Positions 44,801 through 56,855 of a stretch of DNA of 64,000 bases are shown here, one piece after another. The stretch comes from Klebsormidium nitens (Eukaryota; Streptophyta; Klebsormidiophyceae; Klebsormidiales; Klebsormidiaceae): NCBI GenBank assembly GCA_000708835.1, contig DF237037.1:151988-215987 (forward strand). The letters are read 5' to 3'. The notes beneath the pieces are model-generated. The model had not been told where the DNA came from. It ran no database searches and saw nothing but the letters and a program-made list of their open reading frames with translations. Made by a program: the position numbers and the translations under genes. The number at the start of each line of letters is the position of its first letter. Position 1 is the stretch's first letter.

Positions 44801-47371
44801 CAAGACCTCAATTCATCCCTTGAAGAATGGGGGCTGACGGGGAGCAGATCTCTATCTCTTCACGTCGTAGCTCGGCTCGACAAAGGATTGCACTTAGCTT
44901 CCGACTTCTCACCCGTCCCAGCAGAAGATCTTGTCGTGATCGTGCGACACAGCGACGCCCCAAACGTCGGCCCCGCCGCAGGTGCCCTCGTAGGCGTGGT
45001 ACTTGTACGGTTCGCAAAGACTGTACGCGCCCTTGGAGAGAAAGGCGGTCGGGCAGAACGAGCCCCGAGGACACGCTGGAAGGAAGAATTGGACGAGTGA
45101 GCTCAACGAGCTATATGAACGGCTCCTGCTGTTTGCCTTAGAATCATCAGTTTCAGAGTCAAGCATCAGCAGTATGGGTGATTTATCTCGCTGCTTTCGA
45201 TGACAGTGTTGAGGAGTGTACTCGCTGTTCACATGTTACACCAGGCATTCCTTTGACTCATCCAACCTCGAGCTCGCCACCTGATGGGAGAGGTGAAAAC
45301 AGCTTCACCGTGACAGGGAAATTGTTTTTTGCTACCTTTCGGCAGTTTGGACCTCAAGACTAAGGTGAAGCATAATCAGAAGCAAACTTGTCACTCTACC
45401 ATGATTGTACAGGGGGCCAGATTTTGTTAGAGTCTTGCCTTTCAGTTCGGGAGTTTCGAGCCTGCCGATCCATCTCTGCAACGACTAGCTCCGGAATGCA
45501 ATCAAGAGAAACTGGACCCTCTTCAGACTGAGCCAAAACAGTCAGGAACACACACAAAGCAAAAGGCCGAGTCGAACTCACGGATCATGCACGCCAGCCC
45601 CTCGGGGCAGAAGAACCCCGGGCAGCACGCCAGCTGATCAATCGGACGGTCACGATCTGTTCTCCAAGGAACTTCTCTCTCCTGGTGAAAGTCCATTGGG
45701 GAGGGGTCTTGTACGGTGAAGCTTGCATAACCGGGGTAGCAGCCTTTGAGGCGGCGGCCGGGGTATTCCTGGCAGTTCTTGGTGGGGCCGACTGGGAACT
45801 GGCCCAGGGTTCGTAGGTAGAGTATTACTTCGGCCTTGGTGCAGAGCCGCTGGTGCAGGAGGCCTGCAGGGAAGAGATGTGAATAAGGACTCGTGCGAAC
45901 ACGATTCAGTGTGAATAAGCTTGGTTTATCACAGATCAGACGCAGGTTGATGATGCTAATGCAACCAGAGGTGATTGATACAGGGAGAGTGCTGAAGTTG
46001 CTGGAGATATGAAGCAACAGTGCATTCAACCGAAGGAAGGGACGATCAGGGAGGCAGACGTGATTAAAAGAGGCACTACTTATCCTGCTCGTGATCAGCC
46101 CTGAGGTCGTTTAGAAGCAGAAATATGTGCAGCGACAGGAAAGCATATGGATCAAGAAGGCAAAAAGGATGTCAAGGAGTCCAGCAAACTTCTTGTTTCG
46201 TAGAGCATAAAGATCACGCAGTAAGAATGCAGTGCAAACAACTGACCATTCTGCTCGCACGAGGAGACGATGGCGTTTGTATCACTGCGGGGCACGCCTG
46301 TGTACGTGAGCTCCACATCCAGCTCCCTGCATGTATAAAGAAGTGCTTCAAATTTTTTGTAACACAACCTTGTAGTAGTATCCCTGAAGTATGAGAACAC
46401 ACACAGGATCAAACACACACCTCCTTGCACAGGCTTGCAGCTTCTGATGGAAGACTTGACCACAGCATCATTCCCATCAGCAGAATCTGTCAGAGGATGG
46501 CGTGGCAAAAATGGCTTCAAGACCTCTCACAAAAGCTGCTAACAAGAATTTTTTTTTTGCAACCTCTTTGTGCTCTCTGTATTCTTTCTGCTGAAGAGAA
46601 CAATCGTTACTACATTATGTGCATTTTTTATACAGCAGCTTCCAACAGTCTTCCTTGACCGAACTATGGTCATCAACCCGGAGGAAGGCAAAAAAAGGTC
46701 TTGACTCACGCATTCCCTATGCAGTCCATCTTGCCAAGCGCATCAATGTAGGAATGGTAGATCATTCTCAAATTGCTGGTGGTGGCGTTCAACACATCCC
46801 ATGATGGTGGCGCAAACTTGGTCAAATTCCTCAGCCCGAGGTTGTCTACGGTTAGGTTAATGCTGGTTAGGTTACCCAGGGTCACACTGTGATTTCTCAG
46901 GAATTGCTGCGCGGATTCATTCAAGCTGGAAAAAGTGCTGTTGTTGAGCATCTGAGCTTCAATTGGCGCAAGGGTTACGTTTGCTATGGCTGACACTGTG
47001 TCTTCAGTAATGTTGCTGAAAACCTGGAGACTATCAAGCTGTGTCAATTGACCAACCGCATGTGGTTCATGGGAAGAAGCCACGTTGCTGGGACTGCTCT
47101 GCACCCCTCCCACTGACTGATCTGCAGCATCAGCCGGCATTTGCAAGGGCCTCGCTTCAAATAATGCATACTCTGCGCTTGCCGCATCCCCCGAGGCGCT
47201 GCTCCCGGTGCTCCTCTTTGAGTTTGAAGCATCTTGCGGGGTGGTATGCGCGGAGGTGACGCTCATGAATAGAAGCAGCACCAATAAATGCACAGAAGCA
47301 GGACCTGCCCTTTTTAGTGATGCGCCGCGCCTGATTAAACCCATGGTGCGTTTGTACAGCATCTGTTCCAT
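35873..47371 (-). CDS. Half-size ABCG transporter with long Cys-rich N-terminus (plant ABCG24/28 type)
   Basis: An ATP-driven exporter that should work as a dimer in a membrane; substrate unknown. Minus-strand exons: 47371-46710, 46326-46247, 45863-45582, 45075-44913, 44663-44581, 44052-43904, about 43225-42546, 42098-41896, 41542-41352, 40770-40665, 40322-40179, 39766-39467, 39056-38905, 38243-38065, 37619-37509, 36656-36523 and 36038-35873. Exon 1 has a signal-peptide-like stretch ([15 protein letters not shown]) and many N-glycosylation sites. Exons 3-5 form the Cys-rich region ([37 protein letters not shown]), and exon 6 a membrane helix. The nucleotide-binding domain has Walker A GPSGAGKS, signature VSGGQRKRV, Walker [14 protein letters not shown] across exons 9-10, and IHQPS, all intact. 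The last five exons hold the transmembrane domain ending [11 protein letters not shown]. Phases fit, except that exon 7 needs at least one short upstream exon, not found between 43226 and 43903. An in-frame ATG at 47344 is an alternative start. Confidence 0.95.
36590..37060 (-). repeat. Three tandem units of about 150 bp, two of them decayed copies of the acceptor end of ABCG exon 16
   Basis: The exon start region (36607-36668, plus-strand GTTCTCCCGGCCGCCCAGAA) recurs at 36754-36815 and 36905-36965, spacings 147 and 151 bp. Intron sequence between the copies is also repeated (AAGGTTAGTCTCTG-like). The copies lie upstream of the exon in the transcript. The exon 36656-36523 is the one in phase. 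Confidence 0.92.
38260..38375 (-). repeat. About six units of a 20-21 bp minisatellite next to the ABCG exon 14 acceptor
   Basis: Plus-strand units resemble CTTATGAGCTCCCGGAGGCG and begin at 38260 with progressive variation (CTTATAGCTC, TTTATAGCTC, GTATGGGCTC). The array starts about 15 bp upstream (in transcript terms) of the acceptor of exon 38243-38065. Confidence 0.85.
41505..41730 (-). repeat. Tandem copy of the acceptor end of ABCG exon 9
   Basis: Plus-strand TGCTGGCGGGATGCG followed by GGGAGCCTGAAG occurs at 41516-41552 (exon 9 edge and acceptor) and 41623-41659, offset 107 bp. Neighbouring intron sequence (ACCCGGCCCTCA near 41579, ACCGGGCTCTCA near 41690) is repeated at a similar offset. 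Confidence 0.85.
43367..43430. repeat. Cluster of telomere-like CCCTAA motifs in an ABCG intron
   Basis: Two perfect AAACCCTAA telo-box sequences (43396-43404 and 43420-43428) sit beside ACCCTAAC (43380-43387) and the inverted GGGTTAACACCC. Degenerate CCTAACCCC motifs continue to about 43500. The cluster lies between ABCG exons 6 and 7. Confidence 0.75.
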
Positions 47372-50300
47372 TTCCCTGGTTACTCATGATTCCATTTTCA
47401 TGGAGCTGCGGCTTGTCAAAAACGCCGCCCTATTGTCTCTTCAAATCACCTCTTCTCAGCAAAGCTGAAGGCAACAGCCACCATGCAGAATACCTCCAAT
47501 ATTGGTCTGAGCTGCAGCACTTGCTTTAATGGTTTCTGTGGCCCACGTCTCCTTGTATCCTAAATTCTGGATGCAGCCACCTACCTTTCCTTATGCTACC
47601 CAGCTTTCGGATGCATAACGTTCGAGGCTATGAACATGCAGCCGGGCCAGCCTGGCCAATGACATGCTGGAGCGGAGTTGCTACAATAACCGCTCAACGC
47701 GCGATCAGCATTATCGACGGTTGCAAATGGCGTTGTATGTGACAGGTAGGGTCATCGGACGGTTTTCAAGCCGCACATGCTTCGCTGTACGCACCAGTGC
47801 GTGACATGAACGGGCTAGCCTCACATTCGAATTTGAACTCGCGCAGCACTGCATGCACAAACTGATGACGTCTGCTGGTTGCGTCTCGACGGAAGAGCCT
47901 TGCCTACATGCTTCCAAATGTGGGACGAGCAAGTCAAGTTTCAGACCCCCTTCAGACACGTCGACCACTGAGCATAAGAGTCTCCACAGCCGGCCAGCTT
48001 CTTCTTGACCAGTGCGCCCAGACGTGGCAGTACTAATAGTTTAGCGGGGCGCACTAATAGTTTAGCTTTGTCTGGAGCAGCAGCGTTAATCACGTCGTAC
48101 GACGTCGTACTACCAACTTGACCCCGTTTTCAGATCCAATGGGGTGCTCAAAGCGCAGGCCGACTGGCTGCCACGGAATAAGAGCCTCCGAATTGTTCTC
48201 TGAGCGTACGCAACTTCCAAGATTGATCACCAAGTGACCAAGCCGGTCTCGCGGTGTACTTGTAGCTCAGGGGTGACGCTAGAATAGGTACTGAGGGAGG
48301 AATCCCTCAAAGCCCGGACCAGACGATCGTCTTCCTTGCTACCCCTCAATCGCCAAACGGAGATCTAAACATAGTTTGCTCGGACGCCCTCTTGCGCCCA
48401 GATCTCCTCAGGCTAGACTTCAACGTCGATCGTAATAGAGTGACCATGGCAATATGATTGACTCGGATTGCCCTTATCAGGGCAGTAGCGTCCTCCTGCA
48501 ATCGGGCCTGCAATCCGGGCAGAATGGGGTATTACAAGAAAATGAATTTTCGTGTTTTCAAAATCCGCCCCCCAAGTTTTGAGTTTCTCGACGTTGTACA
48601 CCCAAAAAAAAGGTTGGCTGGGAAGCAGCCAATGCTTTTGCACGCCATCTTTGAAAGACGCAAGCAAGAGTGTCGGAGGGAAACTCGCCAATATTGTCGG
48701 GCAACGACAAGAGAAGGGTCATAGAGCAATGGCTTGGCACTAGTGATCTTCGCACAGGTTGATTTACGGGCCGAGGTCTTCCAATGTCGGAATTGGAAGA
48801 TTATCTGTTGGGTGCGCCAGCAAAAGGCCGTCGAAGCTGATTCGATGTAATTTCAAATCAGCACGACTGTTGGATCCTGATGTGCATGCGTGCAAAGATG
48901 CAAACCATCCAAGAAATCAAACCAGCCGATCAGATCGCCGGACAAGGATCTGCGACGTCTCCGGGCTTCCAGCACGGTGCCACGCATGCTTTGGAAGCTG
49001 CCATTGAAGGGCACAACAGCACGCCGCCTCTGACCTTCGAGAAAATGATGAGGAGAATAACCATTTTCTGAAAGCTATTTGGGGGCCACGTGGACGTCGG
49101 AAGGAACTCTTGAACGCTGGTGGGCACTGTCAATGTCGCTTGTCTCTGCCGCCGAGGAGCCCTTGAATGCTTCCTCCGAGCTGGGCGGTTCCCGGTCTGT
49201 GGGACTGATCAAGATCTACGCCGAACCCGGCTGGCAGTTGCAATCACTGTTGGGTAATCGGTTGAAAACAGTCCCAGCTGCGGATCGATTCTCTGGGCAT
49301 GCTATGAAGCATCGATAGCGAAACACTGCAGCTCTGCGTCCTACGTTTGCACCTGACCAAGGATCTTCAAGATCTGCTTTTCTAAAATGACAGTCGCTGG
49401 CATAGTAGTCATAAGCCTTTAGGCGTTAAGAAGGGGCCAGCACTCCTCGCCCCGCTACGATGCAAGTCAACACTTCCACACTCAAGACTCTTGCCTTGGA
49501 ACCTGAAAACCTTGATACCGGCATCAGAAGTGTATATAGCGGAGCATGTTGGCATATCGACTGCCTAGGAGTTCCTGTCATAGCCGCACCGTCGACAAGT
49601 TGGCGAATGCTCGCTAAAAGACTCTGGTGATCACACTCTCAAAGTACGTGGGCCAACAAAGTTTTGTGGTGGCAAAATTCTTCCGGGGGTTCAAGGACAT
49701 ACGTATACGGCTAGTACTATTGAGAGTGATCGAAACAGCCAGAATCGAGCAAACGTGATAGCGAGCTCGCAAGAGCGCTGCAACAACTGCAAAGAAGCCT
49801 AACAGCCGCTTGGGTGATCGATTTGGCAAGTTCCAATCCAGTGTTATTCCCGCAGTCCTGGCCCAGGAAACCTGCCATTGCCGTGTTGAGCTGTGTCATT
49901 GAGTGGCTGATAATTAGCATAGAATGGCCACAGAGAATCAACACGACGATCCATGATCAGCTCTGGATTTGTTTCGATCGCTTCGTTTCGTGACGAACGG
50001 ATCCTAGAGTTGCCTGCTTCTGTACGTCAATTGATCTAGCTTGAGTGTAAACGCCCAAACTCCCAATTGATGTAAAGCTGGTCCTTCAACTCGTGCCCAA
50101 CACAATGTGGCAATCTGTACGTAAGCACAACTCTGCTACAAGAAGAGCAAGACACAGGCAAAGGCAGCCCGCCTTCATATTCCCATCGTTGTCCGGATTG
50201 AAGACCAAGGAGAGTGTTATCTAGCATAATCCAATTATACGCCAAACGAAGACAGCGAAAAGATTGCCGTTAAAGAGATCGTCAAAGCCAGAGACTGATT

Positions 50301-51139
50301 GCGTGGCGGCCTCTGAAGCGAACACCACAAATCGACGACTTCATTAGGGCCCACGTGGGACCTCGAAAGAGAAGCCGGTGCGAAAAACTCAAACGGGGAT
50401 CAAAGGGAGTAAAAAAGAATTCTTACAAGGGCATCCAATCAAAGAAAGTATCATTTTCGGATGACTCGGCGATCAGCGGTACGAGCAGAAGAATATACTT
50501 TGCGCTCTGTCGTTAGAGTACGACTGATTGAGTTAGGCTGACACACGAAATTTTGCACGCTTCAAAGCTTTCAGAGGCCTCGCTTTGGAACTCAGCAACA
50601 AGCACTTTGCTGGGCAGATCCGAGCCCCGTGAGCCGCCCACAAGCGCACCTCAGGAGTAAAGTCTCCACGGTTCAAGTTCACGACTGGCAGTAATTACAA
50701 GCCAGTGCATTCGTCTATCCTCAGTGCCAACCTGTAGTAGGACAGGACGGCCATGTACAAAAGCTGGTTGGCCAGAAGCCGCAAAGTCGTACGTAGCATA
50801 GCCGTCAGGCAGGCGCCTTGCGAGCGCCCATCAACAACCGTTGAACCAGTGACTTCTGCCACTGTAATTGCCATCATTGACAGGTTGCCAATACGCATTC
50901 ATGAATAACAACAGGCTGAGATAGATCGAAAAGTGGTGGATTGACGTCATGTGCGCGCCTGGCTTTGATTGCATTATATCATAATGGTGCAGGTTCTTTG
51001 TCAGATTGCTGACGACTCTTTAAGCCGGCTGGCAGACAATCACGCTGGCCAAGATACACAGCAGCGGTCAGGACGCCACTCCGCTGGTAGCGTTTGCGCC
51101 CAGAGATCGAACTCCGACTGCTTTCATGCGATCCTTTTG

Positions 51140-51295
51140 TAAGCACTCCGCGCCGCGCCCGGCCGACCGGCCGGGCCGCCTCCGGCTGATCGCGCGGCCG
51201 CCTACCGCCTCTGCGCCGCACCACGACCATGCGGCAACCCGCCGCGCGCGTCCTCGGACGCTTCGCGCGTCGCGCGCCGCGCGCGCTTGAAGGTG
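51140..51295. repeat. GC-rich island related to 53690-53830
   Basis: A block of CG-dense sequence contains CGGCTGATCGCGCGGCCGCC and later CCGCGCGCGTCCTCGGACG. Closely similar strings (CGGCTGACCGCGCGGCCAC, CCGCGCGCGTCCTCGGGTG) occur in the same order in the island near 53690-53830, so they appear to be two copies of one element in A/T-richer surroundings. Confidence 0.65.
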
Positions 51296-53689
51296 GAGCA
51301 AAGTTGAAACGAAGCGCTACAAGACAAAGCAAGACAGGTAGTTTTGAACATGCAAAAGCTGTGTCCCCGTGTTTCGTCGTTGTGATAAGCAGTTAACGTC
51401 GGTTCTTCTGTGGTCCGGCTGGAAAATGGGCGGCATCGCCACGTGTTACGAGGATGTACGAATACGGATCCTTTTAGATAGCGCGTCTTTGAGACGAACG
51501 GCGAAATCAGAAAAATGCTTGAGGCAAAAGCTAGAGGGATCATTTTCAATCAAACCGGTGATAACCGGAGCAAAAGCTGCCAGGGAGGCACTACACGCGA
51601 TCTCGGCTCAAATGATGGCAATTCCGCAGTCCTTGTATGGCATAGCGATAGGGGCAGTCTTATTAGCCAAAAGCAGGTCAATTACGACTTTCCAAAACCG
51701 AAGGTGGTCGGAGATCCTCGCTGTAACTTCAGCGCATAATTCGGGAAGGACTTGCAAAGCGCAAGAGTTTGCGCTGACGCTTCTGGCATGTGGTCCAAAT
51801 CTTCAAGTAACTTTACCGTCAATCGTGCAAATCTGCGTCAAGGGCCGGGCTTCCGTCACTGCCAGGATGCAGGTAGGAAATCAAAGCGGGTGAAAATGCC
51901 GGTTGGGCAGCCCAAAGGCCGCAGAACGAGACCAGCGCCCATGCAGGTTAGGCGGATCGTGACGAAGAAATGTCGCTTCATGCAAACAGAATGCAAAAGA
52001 AAAGCAGACTCTGCCTTGGTTCGGCGTGTTGCGCAATCAGATTTTCCGCTGGTTGGAACTGGGGCGCTAGAGGGAATCTCTTTTGATAAGTTGACCCTTA
52101 CGAGTGTTGGGGGCTTTCAACGGAAAAACCTCATTGTGGAACTCTAAGATCCGAAACCGTACCGTCTTCTAGCATTGCAGTTCCATGCGGAAAGACGACT
52201 TCCTTTCAAACAAGGAAAAGATTCGCAACTGACATGCTAGCGCGCGGCATTTCAACATATATACCCCGGCCCCCTAGATCGAGTGCCACTTATTCATTCC
52301 AATTGTGAAACGATCCAAGCAATATGGCTTCCATCCAGCATCTCCCGGCGTGGCGGTTGATACCGCCAAAAGGCTGTCACCGTCATAGCCAGACGGTATT
52401 GATCGTGCAGCGCACGCTCTGAGTCTGACCGTCGAGGCACGCAAGCAAGGTTCCTTGAAGACTTGTGAGGACACGACGTTGCCAGTGAAGAGGCGTGAGC
52501 GTAGTGCACTCTCAATATGCCGCGCAGCCAAAGAGCAGGCCAATGTCGTTCCATTTTCAAAGACTCGAAGACTGTCGAGTCAAGGACCTGTCAAAACGAG
52601 TAATATCTGAATGCACTTCCTTTTCTGCCTGTCGCGGTCACGCGCCAGCAGCTTTCAGCTAAGCTTACCCACATTATTGAGGTACTCTCCTCCAACCCAT
52701 CGGACTCTAAGGCAGCGTCAAATTACGTTTTTCGGCAGTTAAGCAGCTGAAAACATCAAGAAGGGCACCGAAAAGAATCCGATCAGTGGATAACATTTGA
52801 GAAGACATCTGCTGGGCGACTTGAATCTATCGGGAGACGGCTAGTGTTAATGACTCTCAACCTCTAGCTGGGTAAAGACAAGTTTTGTTCATTGACAGCG
52901 ACATGAAAAGGCAGCGCCAAACGGCTTCACCGCCGGTTCTGGTGAACCTCCTTTGGCGAAGTGCCAGTTCGTGAACATCATCGCCGTAAGCAGTCATTTC
53001 AAAGTATGAAATCGAACGCCATTTTGCCAAGCACTTCAAAGTGGAAAACGAAAGAAGCATAGAAACGCGACCCACGAGCTTGTCAGCAAGTATGCAGGAT
53101 ACGGTATCAGGACCGTAAAACACGTTTTCTTGAAAGCAAAGCGTCGAACAGCTGAGAAAGTCAGCACGGAAGACCAGAAGTCTTTGCCCGGTTCTGCAGT
53201 GTCGCTTCGACAGGTTTCTGCACCGCAAAGCGTTTCCTGTTCCACAGCATCAAATCATCTATACAAATCCTTTTGTCCAGAAGCATCCCGTTAAAAGAGC
53301 GAGCAGTTGCAATTCCGTGATCACCTACCATTCTGGCCGTTCTCAGAACCAACTAGAATCCGCATGCGCTTCTCGAAAAGGCGACAGCCCTCGGTAAGCC
53401 GGCTTGCGCCCAACGTGCGCCTGGGTTACTAAGGCTTTTGTATGACCGGTGAAGTCTATGAAAGATCCGCAGGTGGGCTGAAGATTTTCCTGCCATCTAG
53501 CAAAGGCAAGCAGTTATGTACATCAACACAAAAACCTAACCCACAACATCACCTGCTCCGAACCCGTACGTACCCACCCCAAACCCGCAATTCAACCCCA
53601 CCCGTCTTAGGCTGGTCAGCTTACTTTTGCAAAAGCTTACTATTGCTAAAATGCCGATTTCGATCCGTGGGCTGACGCCGCACAGCCGA

Positions 53690-53832
53690 TGTAAGCGCCG
53701 CTGTGCGCCGCACCCGGTCCGGCTGCCGGCTGACCGCGCGGCCACTTAAAGCGTCGGCCCCCGCCGCGCGCGTCAGCAACGAATACGCGGCCGACCGCGC
53801 GCGTCCTCGGGTGTGCCGCGCGCGCAACGTAA
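53690..53832. repeat. GC-rich island related to 51140-51295
   Basis: Second copy of the GC-rich element described at 51140-51295, again isolated in gene-poor DNA. It lacks a supported reading frame. Confidence 0.65.
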
Positions 53833-54356
53833 CGCATGATAGCAGGAGCCGCTTACGGTGCCTAAAAGCAGCAGGTGTTAAAGAAGAGCTGGCGGCTCAT
53901 GAGATATGGTAAATCGTGGTCTCTATCGTTAAAGGAGCAACGTTCCTCCCATGTTTTGGTGGAGCCCAGGCCATTAAGGAAAAGCTGGCCAATGAGGCCG
54001 GCCTTTGAACGTATGTTCAAGTCTGCAAGAACCTGGTCAAAAGATCAAGGGGATCCTGACTTTGGAGATGGGTATCAATAGTGCTCAAAACCTTGAGAAT
54101 AACTAGAGCGGGTGCTCCCATGCAGGTGCCACAAGCAGTTTTGGTTCAGGTCATGACCGCCAGATATGGCTTCTTTTCTATGTCCAGAACGCAAAGTTTC
54201 CTACCATACGGATCGACGATCAGAGGTGGCCGATCGCGGGAGGCACATAAGGACCGGCCGTTGTCTGGACTTGCAAAGTGCAAAAGAACGTAATGCTGAA
54301 ATCTGGGGCATCGAGTTCACTTCGATCACTTGCGTGACGGTTGCGTCACTCGTAGG

Positions 54357-56800
54357 ACCCGGCCGCGTCAAGGCTGGGCCTCTCTCCCTGCCAGTATATA
54401 TATCTGCAACAGCGGCTGAGGAACGTCCCGATTGAGAACGTCGATAGACTACCGGCCCCCTTTTTCTGGTTGTTAATCTGATGAGCTTTCTTCGGTCGAT
54501 CTGGTATATTTTAGTTTTGTTCTATGCAGCTTTTGACTTGAACATGCAGAATCGTCCGCTTTCTATATAGCTTCCTACGAAGACGGCTCACTATAAGAAG
54601 GGGGCTGCTTTCAACTATTTGTCACGGCCGCAACTTTATACAAGACCAGCCATGCATGCAAGTCTGGCCATTCACAACCATAGTAAAACCGTTCCGTTGT
54701 GGGCATTGGTTGCTTCGATTCCGCGCGTTCCGGTATCAAAGCGGCCATCAGTCGATCGAGTTTCAGCGGTTTTCATGTCTGAAAACTGCGATTAGGTGTG
54801 ATTTTGAGGTGCTTGAGCGAATAAGGGAACTAGGACCCTCCTCTGGTATCTGCGGAACCGAAAATCTGTAATGATGGTACCCCGCTAGAAGTGCCAGTCG
54901 TCCATTTAAAACGCATTGAACGGTGTCAAGTTGTGGGTCTATATTGGCCTCATTTTTCATCACCCATGTTTGGCCCAGAGCACTGCCATGTATAGGATGT
55001 CATGTCATAGCCTTTGAAGGTGAGGAGCCTGAAAGGCAGACAACCATTGCAGAAATCCGTAAATGCCGCTGTGATCCTCAAAGAGATGCTTTTTGAAGAT
55101 GACTTTATAAGTGTGAGATGACAGTTGGCCGAAAGCCCAGATGACGATGACCTCGATTGCTACTACCTTTCAAGAGCGAGCCACCCGTTCCTCCTTTTGG
55201 TTTCTGAAATTGACGAAGCCGCAAAACGACCTGAGTCCGTCAGCGGATACTCACGAGTGTCATGATCAAACGCAGTTTCGCATCAGTACAGTTTCGCATC
55301 AGAACTAGTTCTTTCCACTGTATGAAATGGCGTACGTGTATCCAAATGCCATCGAGCTTTCCGTCATTGCCAATAAGCAATGAGCAAAGTTGTGATCCGA
55401 GATCATATTCTGCTTTCAGGGAAAGTACCAAGCTTCAACTTGTGCTTCGACAGGGATCAGGCTCATACAAAGCGCGCGCGTTGAGGCGCACATTGTAAAG
55501 AGAGCACGTGGAGTCAGCAATTCGCAGAACCATCGCTGCGCCAATGATGCGCGCGCGTCGAGAGCGCGGCCGCCCACAGAATGATTTGCAGTTTTACCTG
55601 ACCGCGCACTCCCAGCTGGCCATGTCGATCGATACTGCGCGCGCGCATGAAGGAACGGAGCCGCATGTAAGAACGAATCAGAATGTGACGCTAGCTTCAT
55701 CCTTCCGTATGGAGTACTAGGACATCTGAATCTGCAAGTTCTTCTTGGCTGTCCGGTTGAACAGCCCAGAAGAGAGGAAGAAAGTCGTACATCCATTTCA
55801 ACCCATCGTCGTACTTCGTGTTGTGAATGCCGTACAGATCAAAGACTCGTCATGAATAAGTGCCGCACATTCCGCCGTGATACAATTACAAACAAGATGG
55901 CAAAGATACAGCTTGCAGCGATGTTGGGGACACCAACGATCCACTGAGAGGCTGTTGGCATAATAGAAACAAAGTCATATCGGCTCAAATCAGGAACCGC
56001 AGTCGTCTACTGACGCCGCTTTGACTTCAAGCACAGCGTTCAAGTTGTCACAGCCAAGGAGAAGGCACGGGACGCAATCCAAAGTAGTCTCAAATCTTAG
56101 AGCGGATCAAGGCAGTGAAGCCAGTGGAGTAAGATGGACGGGCAAAGAAAGATGAATCAACAAGATAGGCGTCCGCCTTACCCCATACCCCTCTGCTCGT
56201 AGACCCGAGTAGTGAGAAGGTCTTATATCTTCACTGCCGAATCTGAAGAGGGACGACGACCGATTTTGGATTGGACCGGTCACGCAACGGAGGACCCTTT
56301 ACTGGCCGAGATCACAAATGGGTCAGAAATCTGAAGCATTTTCAAACAAAAGTGGAATCACAAGGAAGAGCCTGCCTGAGGGTCGCCTCTAGAATAGCTG
56401 GATTATATTAAAGCCAACAAGGACGCACTTGCCGGGTTGCACACAAATGCGTAAGAGATGCAGCAAAGTCCTCGTCGTCCGAAGCATGTTAATCAGACAG
56501 ATTAAACTTCTGCACGCGCCAGCTTGGGTCCGCGGACCACCAGAGTTTTCATGAGATGCAAGCAAGATGGCCATCTTGAAAGGGTTACTCGTGCTCGAAA
56601 AGGAAGGCCGGAGTGAATGAGGCTTGGCCCCGGGCTTGCAACGTATGAGGCATCGAACATGTGCCTAAACTTGGACCGACCGCTTCAGCACATGTACGCA
56701 AACCGCGAGGAGCAAGTCCCCAGCGGCTCGCCTCCTGACACTGATATCATGACGAGCAACAATTTGGGAGCACTTGCAAAGCAGACAAATGTGTCCGGTC
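54357..56800. repeat. Unclassified long repeat, copy A
   Basis: Collinear blocks shared with the copy at 58390-60640 run in the same order: GTCAAGGCTGGGCCTCTCTC at the left; CATAGCCTTTGAAG near 55008; a core with GAGCGCGGCCGCCCACAGAA near 55563; TTATATCTTCACTGCCGAAT near 56224; AAGGACGCACTTGCCGGGTT near 56419; and AGTCCCCAGCGGCTCGCC near 56715. No conserved protein was found and no terminal repeats or target-site duplications were established. Confidence 0.82.
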
Positions 56801-56855
56801 CGCCGGCATCAATCTTTTTATTTGCGTCTGATCATCCAGCTAGCTCGTATTTTGG

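Larger units (their letters stand above)
47372..54356. other. Upstream flank of ABCG and long gene-poor interval
   Basis: The ABCG promoter should lie just above 47371. Beyond that I recognise no protein gene: open frames are short, mostly shadowed on both strands and without family motifs. Two GC-rich islands are listed separately. A short direct repeat (CACTAATAGTTTAG-like, twice) occurs near 48032-48066. Confidence 0.5.

Noticed and set aside
51369-51893. 174-codon open frame, plus strand
   Set aside because: No family motif, located in repeat-rich DNA; treated as chance.
55416-55796. Minus-strand open frames within the repeat copies (also 57740-58048 and 59175-59546)
   Set aside because: They cover the GC-rich core, but the frames differ between copies, so no protein is conserved across the family.
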